A DNA stretch of 64,000 bases from positions 124,001-188,000 of the forward strand of contig CAWDWG010000013.1 in the NCBI GenBank assembly GCA_963805985.1, written 5' to 3'. Of the stretch, positions 7,944 through 17,374 are shown piece after piece (position 1 is the stretch's first letter; every line of letters starts with the position of its first letter). The notes under the pieces are model-generated. The model had not been told where the DNA came from. It saw only the letters and a list, made by a program, of their open reading frames with translations, and ran no database searches. A program made the translations under genes and the position numbers. The DNA comes from Bog-257 sp963805985. Its GTDB lineage: Bacteria; Acidobacteriota; Terriglobia; Terriglobales; Acidobacteriaceae.

Positions 7944-9350
7944 ATGGCCGAACCACCACAGGACCACGAATCCCTGCACTCCATCATCGAAGAGGAGAAG
8001 CAGGAATTCACAGCGCCAGCCGCGCGCGAATCGAGGGTCGCGCTAGCGGTGCGCGCTCTGCGTCATCGCAACTTCCAGTTGTTCTTCGCCGGCCAACTTA
8101 TTTCGCTGATCGGCACGTGGATGCAGACGGTCGCGCAGTCGTGGCTGGTCTATCGCATGACAGGCTCGGCGTTCCTGCTGGGGGCGGTCGGATTCTCCAG
8201 CCAGATCCCAGTGTTCATCATGGCGCCGGTGGGCGGCATCGTCGCCGATCGACTGAATCGCCAGCGAATCGTAATCAGCACACAAACGGTGTCGATGATT
8301 CTCGCCGGAATTCTGGCGGCGCTGACGCTTTCGCATCGCGTGCAGGTGTGGCAAATCATGGTGCTGGCTGCGCTGCTTGGAGTGGTGAACGCATTCGACA
8401 TCCCGGCACGCCAGGCATTTCTCATCGACATGGTGGGCCGCGAAGACCTGATGAATGCGATCGCGCTGAATTCGTCGATGTTCAACGGAGCGCGCGTCAT
8501 CGGCCCGGCGGTCGCAGGAATATTGGTTGCGTCGATCGGCGAGGGCTGGTGCTTCTTCGCGAACGCGGTCAGCTACCTTGCGGTAATCGCCGGGCTGCTG
8601 TTGATGCGCATTCAACACCCGGCCAGACTGGCGACGGAGGGCTCGCCGCTGGAGAACATCCTGGAAGGCTTCTCATTCGCGAGGAACACCGGACCGGTCT
8701 GGGCAATCCTGCTGCTGCTGGGAGTCGTGAGTTTTGTCGGCATGCCATACACCGTGTTGATGCCGGTCTTCGCCGATCAGATCCTGCACGGCGGTGCGAG
8801 AGGGCTGGGCATTCTGATGGGCGCGACCGGAATCGGAGCGTTGCTGGGGGCGGTCAGTCTGGCGGCACGCGTGGGAATCAAAGGACTGGGGAAGCTGATT
8901 GCCATTTGCGCGGGAGGCTTCGGACTCAGCCTGATCCTGTTCTCGTTCTCGCGTATTTTTTCGCTCTCGACCGTTCTGCTCGTACCGGTCGGATTCTTCA
9001 TGATGGTGCAGATGGCGTCGTCCAACACGCTCATTCAGTCGATGGTGCCCGACCGGCTGCGTGGGCGAGTTATGTCCGTGTATTCCATGATGTTCATGGG
9101 CATGGCGCCATTTGGAGCGCTGTCAGCGGGATCTGTCGCACATCGTCTCGGCGCGCCCTGGACGGTCGCGCTCGGTGGACTGGCGTGCATGGTGGCTTCA
9201 GTTTGGTTCTGGTCGCATCTGCCGTCCATTCGGGCCGAGGCCCGAGAGCTGATTCTGGCTCAGGGGATGATGGCCGGAACGCCGGCGCAAGGGGTAACGG
9301 ACACGGCAGCGGTAGTAGGAGAACTGGATCGCGAAATATCGGGGCGTTAG
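7944..9350 (+). CDS. MFS transporter (enterobactin-exporter-like, MFS_3 type)
   Basis: A 468-residue integral membrane protein with about 12 hydrophobic segments. The first helix follows LRHRNFQLFFAGQLISLIGTW, typical of the MFS_3 / EntS-like branch, and the loop after helix 2 has the MFS motif A form GGIVADRLNRQR. The second half repeats the pattern (FMGMAPFGALSAGSVAHRLG). Family knowledge: members export siderophores, drugs or unknown small molecules. A cytoplasmic charged N-terminus of about 40 residues precedes helix 1. The stop codon overlaps the stop of convergent cpoB by two bases (shared region 9347-9350). Confidence 0.88.
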   Translation: MAEPPQDHESLHSIIEEEKQEFTAPAARESRVALAVRALRHRNFQLFFAGQLISLIGTWMQTVAQSWLVYRMTGSAFLLGAVGFSSQIPVFIMAPVGGIVADRLNRQRIVISTQTVSMILAGILAALTLSHRVQVWQIMVLAALLGVVNAFDIPARQAFLIDMVGREDLMNAIALNSSMFNGARVIGPAVAGILVASIGEGWCFFANAVSYLAVIAGLLLMRIQHPARLATEGSPLENILEGFSFARNTGPVWAILLLLGVVSFVGMPYTVLMPVFADQILHGGARGLGILMGATGIGALLGAVSLAARVGIKGLGKLIAICAGGFGLSLILFSFSRIFSLSTVLLVPVGFFMMVQMASSNTLIQSMVPDRLRGRVMSVYSMMFMGMAPFGALSAGSVAHRLGAPWTVALGGLACMVASVWFWSHLPSIRAEARELILAQGMMAGTPAQGVTDTAAVVGELDREISGR

Positions 9351-10255
9351 TGCGTGCTGGTGGCCGTTGTCGGTGGCTTGTGCACTGCGCCGCCGCTGGC
9401 GACACCGAGCCGATGCAGCCGGTCGCGAGCCTGGGAAGCTTCGATCGAACGCGGATAACGCGCGATCAGGCTGTTCAGCTCTCGAACGCCCGCTTCCTTT
9501 TGCCCCAGTTCCAGCAGCGCGTAGCCCTTCTTCAGTTGCGCCGCAGCAGCCTTGTTGCCGCCGGGATACTGCTCCAGCACCTTGTCGTAGTCCTTCACCG
9601 CGGCTTCAAAGTTGCCCTGGCGGTACTCGATATCGGCAAGATAAAACTGCGCGTTGCCGGCGAGATCGGTATTGGAGTAGGCCTGTAGATACTGCGCGAA
9701 CTCCTGCGACGAGAGATCGTACTTGCCGGAATTGTAGTCGCGCAGCGCGTTGTTGTAGAGCGTATCGGGCGGTGGCGCAGCGGAGCTGGTGTCGCCAGTG
9801 GCTCCCTGCACAGGGGCATTACCGCCCGGGACCGCGGTCATGCCGGGCTGGCCGGCAGGCAGATTCTGGCCGCCCTGCTGCATGTCGTCGAGCTGCTTGC
9901 TGACCTTCGCCAGCCGCGATTTCAGCTCATCGACCGAGTCGTGCAGCGACTGCACCTGGCCGGAGAGCTGATCGATCTTGCCGTTGTTGTCGGCGGTGAG
10001 GCCCTGCATCTTGTTCTGCAGATCGCCGACCGCGGCGTTCATCTTGTTGACGCTGTCAGCGCTCTGCTCGATGAGGTTCTTCATCACGCCCATGTTCATG
10101 TCCATGGACTGCTGCAGGCGCGCGACCTGGTCCTGCAACGACTGCACCTGCGTCTGCAGCTGAACCATGTCCTTGTTCGCGGCAAAGGAGGGAGCGGAGG
10201 TGCCAAGCATCATGGCCGCAATGGAAAGCCAGGCTACGATATTGCGAAATCGCAT
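9347..10255 (-). CDS. cpoB: Tol-Pal system periplasmic TPR protein CpoB (YbgF)
   Basis: A 302-residue exported protein. The signal peptide covers residues 1-25 (cleavage after APSFA), then a coiled coil of about residues 28-125 rich in Gln/Leu heptads. A Gly/Pro/Ala linker with GGQNLPAGQPGM follows, then TPR-like repeats (LYNNALRDYNSGKYDLSSQEF, AQFYLADIEYRQGNFEAAVKDY, YALLELGQKEAGVRELNSLI). This is the classic CpoB layout, which coordinates Tol-Pal and peptidoglycan synthesis at division. It lies 131 nt downstream of pal, in the expected order. The coiled coil is longer than in enterobacterial CpoB. Confidence 0.9.
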   Translation of the reverse strand: MRFRNIVAWLSIAAMMLGTSAPSFAANKDMVQLQTQVQSLQDQVARLQQSMDMNMGVMKNLIEQSADSVNKMNAAVGDLQNKMQGLTADNNGKIDQLSGQVQSLHDSVDELKSRLAKVSKQLDDMQQGGQNLPAGQPGMTAVPGGNAPVQGATGDTSSAAPPPDTLYNNALRDYNSGKYDLSSQEFAQYLQAYSNTDLAGNAQFYLADIEYRQGNFEAAVKDYDKVLEQYPGGNKAAAAQLKKGYALLELGQKEAGVRELNSLIARYPRSIEASQARDRLHRLGVASGGAVHKPPTTATSTH

Positions 10256-10386
10256 AGGTCAATTGTCCGTAAGTAAATTTCGATCGCTATACAAGAGACT
10301 ATGGTACGCCGCCGATGTCAACCGTGACGTGGAAGTGCAAAGGCGGCGGTTGATCAACTCGCCGCCCTCTGCAGTACGATTTGTTT

Positions 10387-11124
10387 TTATTGTTGATAGG
10401 CGAAATGGGCTCGCCGGTTCTGCGACCAGCAGGATTCGGTGCTCTCGGTGCAGAACGGTTTCTCCTTGCCGTAGCTGATGGTACGAATGCGATTGGCCGA
10501 AATCCCCAGCGAGATCAGCGCCTGCTTGGTAGAGTTGGCGCGATTGTCGCCCAGCGCCAGGTTGTACTCGGTTGAGCCGCGCTCGTCGCAGTGTCCTTCG
10601 ATGATGAAGTTCATGTTGGGATGCTGCTGGAGGAAGCGGGCGTCCGCCTGCAATACCTGCTGATATTGCTGCGAGATGTCGTAGGCGTCGTACTCGAAGA
10701 ACACGTCCTTCATGTTCTGCGCGAACAGCTCCGCCTGAGTCTGGTTGGACGTCTGGGGCGGAGGAGTTGCAGCCGGCGTTACCGTGACCCGCGCCGTTGC
10801 TTCTTGTGTGCCGCTGTCATTCTTAGCGACCAGGTGGTACGTAGTCGACTCCGTCGGCGTCACCGTGCGCGAGCCGCTGGGATCGACTGGACCTATCTGA
10901 TCGATACTGACGCTGGTAGCGTAGTCGGTCTTCCAGATCAGAGTTGTCGACTGTCCGGCGGTGATGGTGTTGGGATTGGCGCTCAAGGAAGCCGTCGGCG
11001 CCGGAGCAGGCGGCGGGGGTGCCGGCGGAGGCGGTGGCGGCGCTTTCTTGTGGCAGGCGCCCACCATCATGACTACGGCCAGGGTAATCGTGATCTTGCT
11101 CCATCGACTCCATCTAAGCTTCAA
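10387..11124 (-). CDS. pal: peptidoglycan-associated lipoprotein Pal with Ig-like insert
   Basis: A 245-residue lipoprotein. The signal peptide ends in the lipobox VGAC with Cys24 as lipidation site, followed by a Pro-rich stretch (about 29-45). Residues 47-120 form an Ig-like domain (SANPNTITAGQSTTLIWKTD and SGSRTVTPTESTTYHLVAKN) not found in classic Pal. Residues 135-245 are an OmpA-type peptidoglycan-binding domain with FIIEGHCDERGSTEYNLALG. Pal anchors the outer membrane to peptidoglycan. Gene order tolB-pal-cpoB supports the name. Unusual: the Ig-like spacer roughly doubles the reach between lipid anchor and binding domain. Confidence 0.92.
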   Translation of the reverse strand: MKLRWSRWSKITITLAVVMMVGACHKKAPPPPPPAPPPPAPAPTASLSANPNTITAGQSTTLIWKTDYATSVSIDQIGPVDPSGSRTVTPTESTTYHLVAKNDSGTQEATARVTVTPAATPPPQTSNQTQAELFAQNMKDVFFEYDAYDISQQYQQVLQADARFLQQHPNMNFIIEGHCDERGSTEYNLALGDNRANSTKQALISLGISANRIRTISYGKEKPFCTESTESCWSQNRRAHFAYQQ

Positions 11125-11279
11125 CTCTTTCCCTTCCTTTCAACGCGAGAGCACTCGCAGTAGTTGATGGCAACGCCGGAGGGTGCTCCTTCCGCCGCAT
11201 GGCTTACCCACTATTAGTCCCGGTTCGATTCCCAATTCTTCGCTTCGGTACAAATCGAGAACGCTCGTCCGAGTCGAAT

Positions 11280-12611
11280 TTATTTGAAGCTCCAGTTCGG
11301 TTGCGAGTTCTCGCCCGAAGTCGTCAGCTGCCGCGTTTCACTGCCGTCGGCCAGCATCGTCCAGATTTGCGTCTTTCCGGTTCGATTCGACTGGAAGACG
11401 ATGTGCCGTCCATCCGGCGACCACGACGGAAAATCATTGCGGCCGCCATCGTGCGTCAACTGCGCCCATTGCTTGCTGGCGATGTCCATGATGTAGATAT
11501 CGCTCGCGCCCGGCGCTCCCGGACCATAGTGCCGCACCCACGCGAACGCCAGGAACTGTCCATTCGGCGACCACGACGGCGAGACCGCATAGCCCTGATC
11601 GGTAACGCGGACGACGTTCGTCCCATCCGATGCCATGGTGTAGATCTGCGGCAGCCCTGTTCGTCCGCTGACCCAGGCGATCTGCGCGTTGGTCTTCGGA
11701 TTCCAGGTCGGCGAAACGTCAGGACCCTTGTGCTCAGTCAGCCGGCGAAGATTGCCGCCAGTCGAGCTGACTGCGTAGATCTCGGTATTGCCGGTTCGCG
11801 ATGAGGAGAGTGCGAGGTTCTGCCCATCGGAAGACCATGCCGGCGAATAGTTGTCGCCGCCGAAGTGCGGGAAACTGACCAACCGGTTGAGATCCAGTGA
11901 GTACATCAGGATTTGCCAGCCGTCTTTGGTCACGCCGGAGAAGGCCACGCGCGTGCCATCGGGCGAAACGTGCGGCGACAACGCGATCGAACCCAGATGC
12001 GAAAGCTGCTTCTGATTGGCGCCGTCATAGTCCATTTGCCAAATCTCTTTCGAACCGCTGCGCGCGCTCACGAAATAGAGCTTGCTCTCGGCGATGCCGG
12101 GAACGCCGCCTCCCAGACGAAAGATGATTTCGTCCGCAAAGCGATGCGCAATGATGCGCGCATTCTCGTCCGTCGCCTGCTCGCGATACTGCTTGCCCAA
12201 AACCTGCGGCGATTGCGGATTCTTGGTGTCGTAGAGCCACCCCTGCACATTAAGGAACCCACTTGTGACACCAAGGTTGCCAAAGGCCAACATGCTGGCA
12301 TTGGGCGGTGGACTGCCCCAGTCGGATAGATGCACTTCCTGCGGCGCGCCCGGGATCGACACGGGATAAAAACTTCGCGAAACCATGTCGAAGATGCCGG
12401 CGTTTTGCAGGTCGTTGTAGAACGTCACGTTGAAGGTCATCGCCAGATTTTGCGCACCGCCGTCGGTGGTGACCGGCTTGAAGTCCGGCGCGGCCAGGCG
12501 AATTTTTTCGACGCCGAGACCCGTGCCGGTGCGAATCCAGTCCTGGGCCGGAAGCGTGACAACACTCAAGAGGAGAAACAAGAAAAGCCGCGTTGACCTG
12601 TGTCGTTTCAT
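11280..12611 (-). CDS. tolB: Tol-Pal system translocation protein TolB
   Basis: A 443-residue periplasmic protein. A Leu-rich signal peptide (RLFLFLLLSVVTLPAQ) is followed by the TolB N-terminal domain (about 25-160) and a six-bladed propeller whose blades repeat the form SPDGTRVAFSG, SSDGQNLALSS, SPNGQFLAFAW and SPDGRHIVFQS. TolB shuttles between TolA and Pal. I placed the start at the ATG at 12611, directly before the signal peptide; the frame stays open 40 codons upstream but adds no signal-like sequence. It lies 88 nt downstream of the VapBC pair and 155 nt upstream of pal. Confidence 0.93.
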   Translation of the reverse strand: MKRHRSTRLFLFLLLSVVTLPAQDWIRTGTGLGVEKIRLAAPDFKPVTTDGGAQNLAMTFNVTFYNDLQNAGIFDMVSRSFYPVSIPGAPQEVHLSDWGSPPPNASMLAFGNLGVTSGFLNVQGWLYDTKNPQSPQVLGKQYREQATDENARIIAHRFADEIIFRLGGGVPGIAESKLYFVSARSGSKEIWQMDYDGANQKQLSHLGSIALSPHVSPDGTRVAFSGVTKDGWQILMYSLDLNRLVSFPHFGGDNYSPAWSSDGQNLALSSSRTGNTEIYAVSSTGGNLRRLTEHKGPDVSPTWNPKTNAQIAWVSGRTGLPQIYTMASDGTNVVRVTDQGYAVSPSWSPNGQFLAFAWVRHYGPGAPGASDIYIMDIASKQWAQLTHDGGRNDFPSWSPDGRHIVFQSNRTGKTQIWTMLADGSETRQLTTSGENSQPNWSFK

Positions 12612-12699
12612 GATTGTCAATTTCTGATCGTTATCCAAGTGCACAATTCGGAGACCCGCACCGCCTCTGCTCATCTTTGGCAAATGCAACGCAAATCGA

Positions 12700-13152
12700 T
12701 CACCGTCCGACTTGCCGCTTTGAAGAATCACTTGGCAACAGACAGACGGCGCCGCGGGCAGCCAGCGCCCGGTCGAAAGTTACCAGCACACCCTCCGCTG
12801 CCTGAGCGACCGCCAGCAGCCACGCGTCGGCCCATGTTTTCGGCGATGCAGTCTGTCCGGCTGCCTTCTCGCGAAATCGCTTATCCACCTCGAGCGGCTC
12901 GGAAATAAACATGACCCGATCGTCCTTGTACAAGCGGTCATAGACGCGCCAGGCTTCGTTCATGGTTAGAGGCTTGCCATCCATAACCGCTGCCGTAGTC
13001 ATCAGGCGTAGAAATCCAAGCTGTGTCAGGCGGCAGAATGCGATCGTCCCGTTTTCCTTCTCCCACCACGCCCTGGCAACCGAAGCGTGAACGTGCTCGG
13101 GCGCCGCGATGGCAAGCCAGATATTGATGTCAGGGAAGCTCAATGAGCTCAT
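12700..13152 (-). CDS. vapC: PIN-domain toxin, VapC-like
   Basis: A 150-residue PIN-domain protein. Asp8 in SLSFPDINIWLA begins the fold, and the C-terminal acidic cluster is Asp109 in TWADAWLLAVA and Asp127 in LVTFDRALAA. The middle CRLTQLGFLRLMT is typical of the VapC branch with Thr-Gln-x-Gly. Family knowledge: VapC toxins are Mg-dependent RNases, often cutting tRNA or rRNA. The start ATG at 13152 lies 23 nt inside the antitoxin gene, so the pair is translationally coupled. It sits between tolA and tolB, an odd place for a toxin-antitoxin module. Confidence 0.85.
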   Translation of the reverse strand: MSSLSFPDINIWLAIAAPEHVHASVARAWWEKENGTIAFCRLTQLGFLRLMTTAAVMDGKPLTMNEAWRVYDRLYKDDRVMFISEPLEVDKRFREKAAGQTASPKTWADAWLLAVAQAAEGVLVTFDRALAARGAVCLLPSDSSKRQVGR

Positions 13153-13381
13153 AGGCCTTTTCTTCGGCGACGCGGATGCGCCGGCCCGCGGGACGGATCA
13201 GTGGTGGATCAAGGCGAAGCCGCCGTCTCGGTCGTGACCCTTGGGCTTCCTCGACGGCGCGCTCGATCCCCGCCAGGATCAACTTACGCGCCGAGCACCC
13301 CTTGCGTGCCGCCGCCTCATGAAGGCGCACGTGGAGATCGCGTGGCACATCCAGCGAAGTACGAACAGCATTCGATTTCAT
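13130..13381 (-). CDS. vapB: VapB-type antitoxin (ribbon-helix-helix)
   Basis: An 83-residue protein. The N-terminus KSNAVRTSLDVPRDLHVRLHEAAARKGCSARKLI reads as a ribbon-helix-helix DNA-binding domain (one strand, then two helices). The C-terminal tail RRRLRLDPPLIRPAGRRIRV would wrap the toxin. I chose the ATG at 13381; upstream there is only a TTG at 13417, which falls in the predicted promoter. The stop overlaps the toxin start by 23 nt. It is probably autoregulatory through the palindrome at 13402-13415. Confidence 0.82.
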   Translation of the reverse strand: MKSNAVRTSLDVPRDLHVRLHEAAARKGCSARKLILAGIERAVEEAQGSRPRRRLRLDPPLIRPAGRRIRVAEEKAYELIELP

Positions 13382-13387
13382 ACGGCC

Positions 13388-13417
13388 ATTATCCGTCCTG
13401 CGACTTAAATAAGTCAA
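13388..13417 (-). promoter_or_regulatory. predicted promoter and operator palindrome of the vapBC pair
   Basis: On the minus strand there is a TTGACT -35 (13412-13417), an 18-nt spacer and a GATAAT -10 (13388-13393). A perfect 14-bp palindrome GACTTATTTAAGTC (13402-13415) overlaps the -35 and spacer, as expected of an RHH autorepressor operator. The -10 ends only six bases before the vapB ATG, so transcription would begin at or next to the start codon, giving a leaderless message. Confidence 0.55.
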
Positions 13418-13477
13418 TTCGCCTTCCGGCCTCTATGGGTGCGGATCTTCCGGGCCCGACAACTTCCGGGCGCGGAG

Positions 13478-14266
13478 TTACCGCTTGTAGTCAAACCAAA
13501 ACTCCACTGCGACATAACGGCCGTTGTACTCCGGCGGTAGCGGGCCAAACGTATCGATTCTCTGCAGCGCCCGCGTCGCTGACTGATCCAGCGACGGAAC
13601 CCCGCTGGACTGCTCCACGCGAATATTGCCGGGCGTGCCGGAGCGATCAATTTCGAAGTAAATGTAAACCCGACGCGCGGTGTCGACGTTCGGATCGACT
13701 TCGTACTTCAGCCAGTTTTCAGAAACTTTGCGCCGCACCGCGTCGACATACCATCCAAAGCGGCTGCCGAAATCCCCGGTACCACCGCTGAAGCTCAAAC
13801 CACCTTTGGCGCCGCCGGCGGAGAACGAACCGTAGGGCCCGCTGACGGGACCGCCCTCGCCAAAGGGAATCTTGTTGTCTTCTACCTTGGCGACTTCCTT
13901 CGGCGGCGGCTTCTTCTGGGTTGTGTCATGCGGACCTACGCGCTTGGCATCGGGTGCAGGAATCGGAATCGCCTTCGGCTCTTCTCTGGGCTTTTCCTTC
14001 GGCGGAGATTGCGTCAGTCCCTTGGATTGATTGGCCAGCACATTCTGCGTTTGCGTCTGCGGAGCCGGCAGCGGAATGCTGTTCACCAGCGTCGCGCTCA
14101 TCGCGCCGCCTCCGCCGGTCGTTCCGCCCCAGCTTTCGCCGCGTCCGACGGGAAGGAGGTATCCGAACAACGCCAGCGCAAACAGTCCAGCGTGCAGCAT
14201 GACCGAGCCGAGCAGAGGCATGCCCAATCTGCCCTCGGTCGGAAATAGATCAACGTCGGCTGCCAT
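13478..14266 (-). CDS. tolA: TolA/TonB-like energy transducer
   Basis: A 262-residue protein with one N-terminal transmembrane helix (about 17-40, LLGSVMLHAGLFALALFGYL), a Pro/Lys/Glu-rich periplasmic spacer (about 60-130, KEKPREEPKAIPIPAPDAKR), a Gly-rich segment, and a C-terminal TonB-type domain (about 165-262) with VRRKVSENWLKY, a YIYFEIDRSGTPGNIRV strand and a final VAVEFWFDY. It should transmit proton-motive force from TolQR to TolB/Pal. Its 5' end overlaps tolR by 17 nt. The fold is closer to TonB than to the E. coli TolA C-terminus, but position in the cluster argues for TolA function. Confidence 0.85.
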   Translation of the reverse strand: MAADVDLFPTEGRLGMPLLGSVMLHAGLFALALFGYLLPVGRGESWGGTTGGGGAMSATLVNSIPLPAPQTQTQNVLANQSKGLTQSPPKEKPREEPKAIPIPAPDAKRVGPHDTTQKKPPPKEVAKVEDNKIPFGEGGPVSGPYGSFSAGGAKGGLSFSGGTGDFGSRFGWYVDAVRRKVSENWLKYEVDPNVDTARRVYIYFEIDRSGTPGNIRVEQSSGVPSLDQSATRALQRIDTFGPLPPEYNGRYVAVEFWFDYKR

Positions 14267-14678
14267 GCGTCTCCAGCGGCTGGGTGACGATGCTCACATT
14301 GGTGATACCGGATTGCTTCACTGCGTCCATCACAGTTGCGAATGCGCCGAAGGGCACGTTCTCATCAGCGCGCAAATACACTGCCTGGCCCTCGGGATCG
14401 CGTACTTTTTCGCGGATGCGCTGGCCGATCTGGTTGATGTTGATCGGCTGACTGTTGAGAAACACATTCTGGTCGCGGTCGATGGTGATGACCAATCGCT
14501 CCTCGGTGATTTCTTTCACGGTCTTGGTGTGCGGGACATTGACCTCGATGCCCGATTGCAGCACGGGCGCGGTCACCATGAAGATGATCAGCAAAACCAG
14601 CACAACATCGACCAGCGGCGTGACGTTGATCTCCGCCAGCGAAGACTGGGTGCGCCCTTGTGAGTTGGTGAAAGCCAT
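14250..14678 (-). CDS. tolR: ExbD/TolR biopolymer transporter
   Basis: A 142-residue ExbD/TolR protein. One transmembrane helix is preceded by INVTPLVDVVLVLLIIFMVT, in which the Asp of PLVDVV is the conserved proton-pathway residue. A periplasmic domain follows, containing EERLVITIDRDQNVFLNSQ and AVYLRADENVPFGAFATVMDAV. It pairs with TolQ to form the proton-driven motor. The stop of tolQ and the start of tolR share position 14678; the 3' end overlaps tolA by 17 nt. Confidence 0.93.
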   Translation of the reverse strand: MAFTNSQGRTQSSLAEINVTPLVDVVLVLLIIFMVTAPVLQSGIEVNVPHTKTVKEITEERLVITIDRDQNVFLNSQPININQIGQRIREKVRDPEGQAVYLRADENVPFGAFATVMDAVKQSGITNVSIVTQPLETHGSRR

Positions 14679-15391
14679 TACCGCCGCTCCGCCGCTGCAG
14701 GCTGGCGCGCGGCTCCGGCCTGCGCGCGCTCCACTTCATTGATCAGCTCCATGCTGAAGTCGTCCATGCGCGCGCCGAACTCGCGAATGTGCTGCATGAA
14801 CAGGTTGTAAGCGATAACGGCGGGAATGGCAGCAAAAAGTCCAGCGGCGGTCGTGATCAGTGCTTCCGAGATGCCGGGTGCGACGGCACGCAGCGTTGCC
14901 GAGCCGGCGGTCCCAAGACCGTGAAATGCGTCGATGATGCCCCAGACCGTTCCAAACAATCCGATGAAAGGTGAAACCACTCCGACTGTGGCCAGCCAGG
15001 GCAGGCGGCTTTCCAAGCGCGTCAGCTCTTCGGAACACGCGATCTGCGTGGCTCGTTGCAATGCGGTCATGCGGATGGGATATGTGGTCTGCTTGCGCAG
15101 CTCGCCGTAGGCGCCCTCAAAGACCGCGACCAGCGGGCTGGGCTTGAACTGCTCGACCACCGCGGCGACCTCGTTCAGCCGCTCGGACTTGCGAAACATG
15201 CGGATGAAGCGGTTGCTCTGCGCGCGGGCGCGGCGGAAGAGCCCCCACTTGGAAAAGATGATGGCCCACGAGCCGAGGCTGAAGATGAGGAGGATGACAA
15301 GAACGGTTTTGGCGACGAGACCACTGGTTTCAATCAGACCTGAGATTTCACCGCCGAGGGCCAAGGCGAACAAGGAAGAGAACACATTCAT
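14678..15391 (-). CDS. tolQ: MotA/TolQ/ExbB proton channel protein
   Basis: A 237-residue membrane protein with three hydrophobic segments: about 22-45 (VLVILLIFSLGSWAIIFSKW), about 125-155 (LATVGVVSPFIGLFGTVWGI) and about 170-195 (LITTAAGLFAAIPAVIAYNL). The conserved GLFGTVWGI and AAIPAVIAYN motifs of the family are intact. As the first gene of the Tol set it should be transcribed from the promoter at about 15424-15452. The last codons overlap tolR. Confidence 0.93.
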   Translation of the reverse strand: MNVFSSLFALALGGEISGLIETSGLVAKTVLVILLIFSLGSWAIIFSKWGLFRRARAQSNRFIRMFRKSERLNEVAAVVEQFKPSPLVAVFEGAYGELRKQTTYPIRMTALQRATQIACSEELTRLESRLPWLATVGVVSPFIGLFGTVWGIIDAFHGLGTAGSATLRAVAPGISEALITTAAGLFAAIPAVIAYNLFMQHIREFGARMDDFSMELINEVERAQAGAARQPAAAERR

Positions 15392-15423
15392 GAGACGCAG
15401 GAGACTCTACTTTCGTTATTGGC

Positions 15424-15452
15424 ATTATAAGCATTTGATGAGGCAGAAGCAG
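15424..15452 (-). promoter_or_regulatory. predicted promoter of the tolQ-led operon
   Basis: The minus strand has a perfect TATAAT at 15424-15429, 32 nt before the tolQ start, with a 17-nt spacer to a weak CTGCTT at 15447-15452. The -10 is convincing, the -35 is not. The region is shared with the divergent recN. Confidence 0.4.
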
Positions 15453-15481
15453 GATTGCGATGTGAGGTTCCGCAGGAGTAA

Positions 15482-15562
15482 ACCAGCACTCAGCCGTCGG
15501 CTGTCGGCTCTCAGCCAAAGCCGCAGCTGTGCGCTGATGGCTGACGGCTGGCTGCTCTCCTG
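15482..15562. repeat. word repeats around CAGCCGTCGGCTGTCGGCT
   Basis: Short GGCTGTCGGCT / GGCTGACGGCTGGC words recur with inverted partners (CAGCCGTC and CTCAGCC) upstream of recN. This is a simple-word intergenic repeat, similar in style to that between recN and its convergent neighbour. No function is evident. Confidence 0.5.
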
Positions 15563-15590
15563 CTAAACTTCGCAGCAGCGAGACCTCATT

Positions 15591-17291
<1,701 letters not shown>

Positions 17292-17292
17292 T

Positions 17293-17370
17293 GTCGGTTG
17301 TCCGTTGTCGGTTGTCAGTAGGGACTGGCAAATAACGTAACCGACAACTGACAACCGGCAACTGACAACC
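17293..17370. repeat. inverted word repeat between convergent genes
   Basis: The left arm is made of GTCGGTTGTC-type words (17293-17318) and the right arm of GACAACTGACAACC words (about 17337-17370). The arms are partly complementary and would form a hairpin between convergent recN and the zinc-ribbon gene. It may work as a bidirectional terminator. Confidence 0.6.
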
Positions 17371-17374
17371 GCCG

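Noticed and set aside
8117..9688. A 523-codon plus-strand frame across the MFS gene
   Set aside because: It is out of frame with the MFS protein, and its translation is low-complexity Arg/Gly/His-rich; the MFS frame has clear helices and motifs.
11204..11245. GGTTCGATTCC resembling a tRNA T-loop
   Set aside because: The flanking bases do not form a T-stem, and no acceptor or anticodon stem can be built around it.
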